This document shows positions 61,759 through 64,000 of a DNA stretch of 64,000 nucleotides, one piece after another (position 1 is the stretch's first letter; the number at the start of each line of letters is the position of its first letter). The notes beneath the pieces were generated by a model. That model was not told where the DNA came from and did not search any database. It was given only the letters and a program-made list of their open reading frames with translations. The DNA is from Lycorma delicatula. Lineage: Eukaryota; Arthropoda; Insecta; Hemiptera; Fulgoridae. The DNA lies in contig NC_134463.1 in the NCBI RefSeq assembly GCF_047948215.1, positions 57,170,201 to 57,234,200 on the forward strand. The letters are read 5' to 3'. A program made the position numbers and the translations under genes.

Positions 61759-62711
61759 TATATTTAAACCACATAACCTATTATTACAAAGTAACTCAAA
61801 ATCAGATATATTAATTCCTTCTCTTAAAAAGATAATAACAATGTATATTTAGGATTCAAACAAAATAATCAAAGTTTGGTCAATGTAACTATTTTATATA
61901 TATTTTTTTTTTAGATTAATTAAAAATTGACAAAGGTACAACAATTACCAAATATAACCTTTAACAATAACATATTTTAAAAGAGCTAAATGTTATAACC
62001 ACAAATATACCAAAAATTTAATAAAAAAAAAATTATAAATAGTTCCTTAATTTTATTCTTAAATTTAATAATTTAAATGCAAATTAAAACTAAATATAGT
62101 GAAATGATAATAATTATAACAAAACAAATGTAATAAATAGCATAAAACATGATCCCTTTAAAAAGGTCAATAAACTTAAGCATAAACTAGAATTAAAAAT
62201 AAGTAGGAAAGTATATAAATTGTTAAATGCGTTATCATTATTAAGATGGACAGCAGTTATGCAAAATTACATAAATATAATATAAATTAAATGACCGATA
62301 ATGACCTTTATTCACTTCTTTCCCAAACAACTGCTCATTACTAGTGCAATAAATTTGATTCAAGGTTACACTTTATACACATCGAATAAAAAAAAATAAT
62401 ATCTAACATTTAGTTAAGGATAAATAAACTTAATTATTTTATTTAATAAATTAATAATAACAATGATGATTATACTTTCATCATGCAGCAATCAGCAGTT
62501 GAATATTAAATTATAATAATTATCACTAATTAAATAAATGTACTACTATTTTTACAATACACTATCATCTAAAGAAACTTTTCTTTTAAGATGCTTCCAA
62601 TATCTGGAAATTTTTAAATATATACGAGTAAATAAAATTTTTACAATCTCCTTTCATCTGTTTTAATATTTACTTATTCTCTTTAACAATAACCTAAGAC
62701 CTAATTACAAT

Positions 62712-62823
62712 TTCTGGTATTACGGAGGATGAGAGATGATTTTTGTTTCGTGTGTGAAAAATGCCAAGCATGGCCAAGATTTAAACTTCAGGGTAAAAGG
62801 AAAAGATGCTATCACTGTCATGA
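62712..62823 (-). mobile_element. Type-B SINE fragment
   Basis: On the minus strand: GACAGTGATAGCATCTTTTC, CTTTTACCCTGAAGTTTAAA then TCTTGGCCATGCTTGGCATT and TTTCACACACGAAACAAA, aligning with 45354-45484 and carrying part of the shared tail (CATCCTCCGTAATACC). The A and B boxes are mutated. Confidence 0.65.
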
Positions 62824-64000
62824 AGATCTGCAATATGCAATATTTACTGCCTACATTTTTTATTAAGTAAGTTTTATATTTTATCATAATCTACAATGCA
62901 TTTATCATGAAAGGAATCCAGAAACCAAACTAAATATTTAAAGCACTTATCCTGATTAAGCATCACTACAGAAACTCCCTACTACAGGTAGGGTAAAATT
63001 ATAAGGTAAAAATATAATTCAACTTTCAACTTCATTCCACAGCTAAATTTGAATTCTATCTTCTTTCTGCTGCTACGTCTATCGCGGAAACCAGAATTTT
63101 GGAAATATATTCAGCCTTCAATATAACAGAAAACTAAAAGGAAATAGAACAATCCATTTTGACATTCAATGTTAATTAACATTTTGGGCAATAACAGAAC
63201 CTCTCTTATTCTGCTTATGATTAGAAAATTCATATCCAATGTATTCCAAGCCATACTGGAATACTAGGAAACAAAAGATGTGATCAGATACCAATTACAC
63301 AACCTAAATCTTGTATAAATATAACTGTAGTGAATACCAATAAAGGTGCAAATCATTACTATATTCGTAGGTCGCTTTCTATATCCCTACTCTATTACTA
63401 AATCCATAGATGTGACTTGTATCTACAGGTCGCTAGATTAAATCCGGCCCAGAGCACCAAAAAAATAAGTATACAGAAGTGAGTGGCTGGATGCCTAGAG
63501 GGAAGGCAAAGCAAGTAAGAAACTGTAAAACAAACAATATAAATATGCACTTATAAATTCAATATCAATAAAAATATGCATGGATTGTACTTGAATGCAA
63601 AATTCAGTAGGTTATCTTGTCACTGAAGAGTGACAACAGTGTGACAGATATTCAAGGGAAGTAGAAATCCTCTATACATTCTTACTGAATGCGAGGAGAA
63701 TGATAGGTCTCAGTAAATGAAGATTAAAGATTATCAAGAATATACATTCATAAGAACAACCAAGGAAGAAGTTCTGCTTCGTGTTGATAGCATCACAGAA
63801 CCTGCAAATACGTAACACTAATAAATGATAGGTTTATTAAAAGTAACAAGAATAGGAGAAATTTTATATTATTTTCTCACATACTTAAGCAACCGAGAAC
63901 CTTAACATTTTTCTTATACAATTAGGATTTATTTCACAAATAATATCCCATTTTAAAACTTTCTCGATTACTTTGTTTGGCTGATCATATGATATATTGT

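Larger units (their letters stand above)
57366..64000. other. Region upstream of exon a (intron or 5' flank)
   Basis: The incoming exon that should encode the N-terminus and first half of TM1 was sought on the minus strand and not found, so this is probably intron. It holds mariners at 58740 and 60455 and a type-B SINE at 62712. The stretches 57366-58739, 60005-60452, 61761-62711 and 62824-64000 contain no gene I can support. TACAGGTCGCTAGATTAAAT near 63426 is vaguely B-box-like only. Confidence 0.5.

Noticed and set aside
63396..63470. B-box-like TACAGGTCGCTAGATTAAAT as a further SINE head
   Set aside because: No A box at the right distance, no shared body or tail, no flanking duplication.

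Overview
The window is animal nuclear DNA, most likely from an insect. It is very AT-rich, has spliced genes with GT..AG introns, and is full of decayed mariner-type transposons, non-LTR retrotransposon fragments and tRNA-derived SINEs with A/T-rich flanks. The placement in insects rests on the mariner and SINE content and on the resemblance of the host gene to insect LAT transporters. Nothing in the sequence fixes the order, though the repeat landscape would suit a hemipteran.

One host gene is supported. On the minus strand, eleven coding exons between 57365 and 18443 encode the last ~445 residues and the stop codon of an SLC7 L-type amino acid transporter light chain, probably the minidiscs (mnd) orthologue. 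All splice phases fit. The missing N-terminus (about 45-60 residues, ending in the first half of TM1) must lie upstream, beyond 64000 or unrecognised in 57366-64000. The last coding exon is only 71 nt and lies 8.9 kb beyond the previous one.

Layout: 1-18442 is downstream of the gene and holds very AT-rich DNA, an IS630-like transposase tail, a LINE ORF1 remnant, a near-perfect ~80-nt palindrome, a SINE with a target-site duplication, a LINE reverse transcriptase and a 1.24-kb mariner. 18443-57365 is the gene; its introns carry at least six further mariner-type remnants (one with a 519-bp element nested in it), one IS630-like element, five tailed SINEs of one tRNA-headed type plus members of a second type, a candidate ~485-bp MITE, a LINE C-terminal fragment and a 230-bp direct repeat. 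57366-64000 is upstream of the first visible exon and holds two mariners, one of them a nearly full-length 1.3-kb copy with an exact DD34D spacing.

I found no CRISPR array, operon, RNA gene or novel multi-gene system. Every transposon open frame I could read is broken by stops, frameshifts or deletions. The points most worth checking are the complete exon model, the paired SINEs with three copies of the target site, the nested insertion with a 13-bp duplication, the candidate MITE, and the hairpin at a mariner deletion junction.
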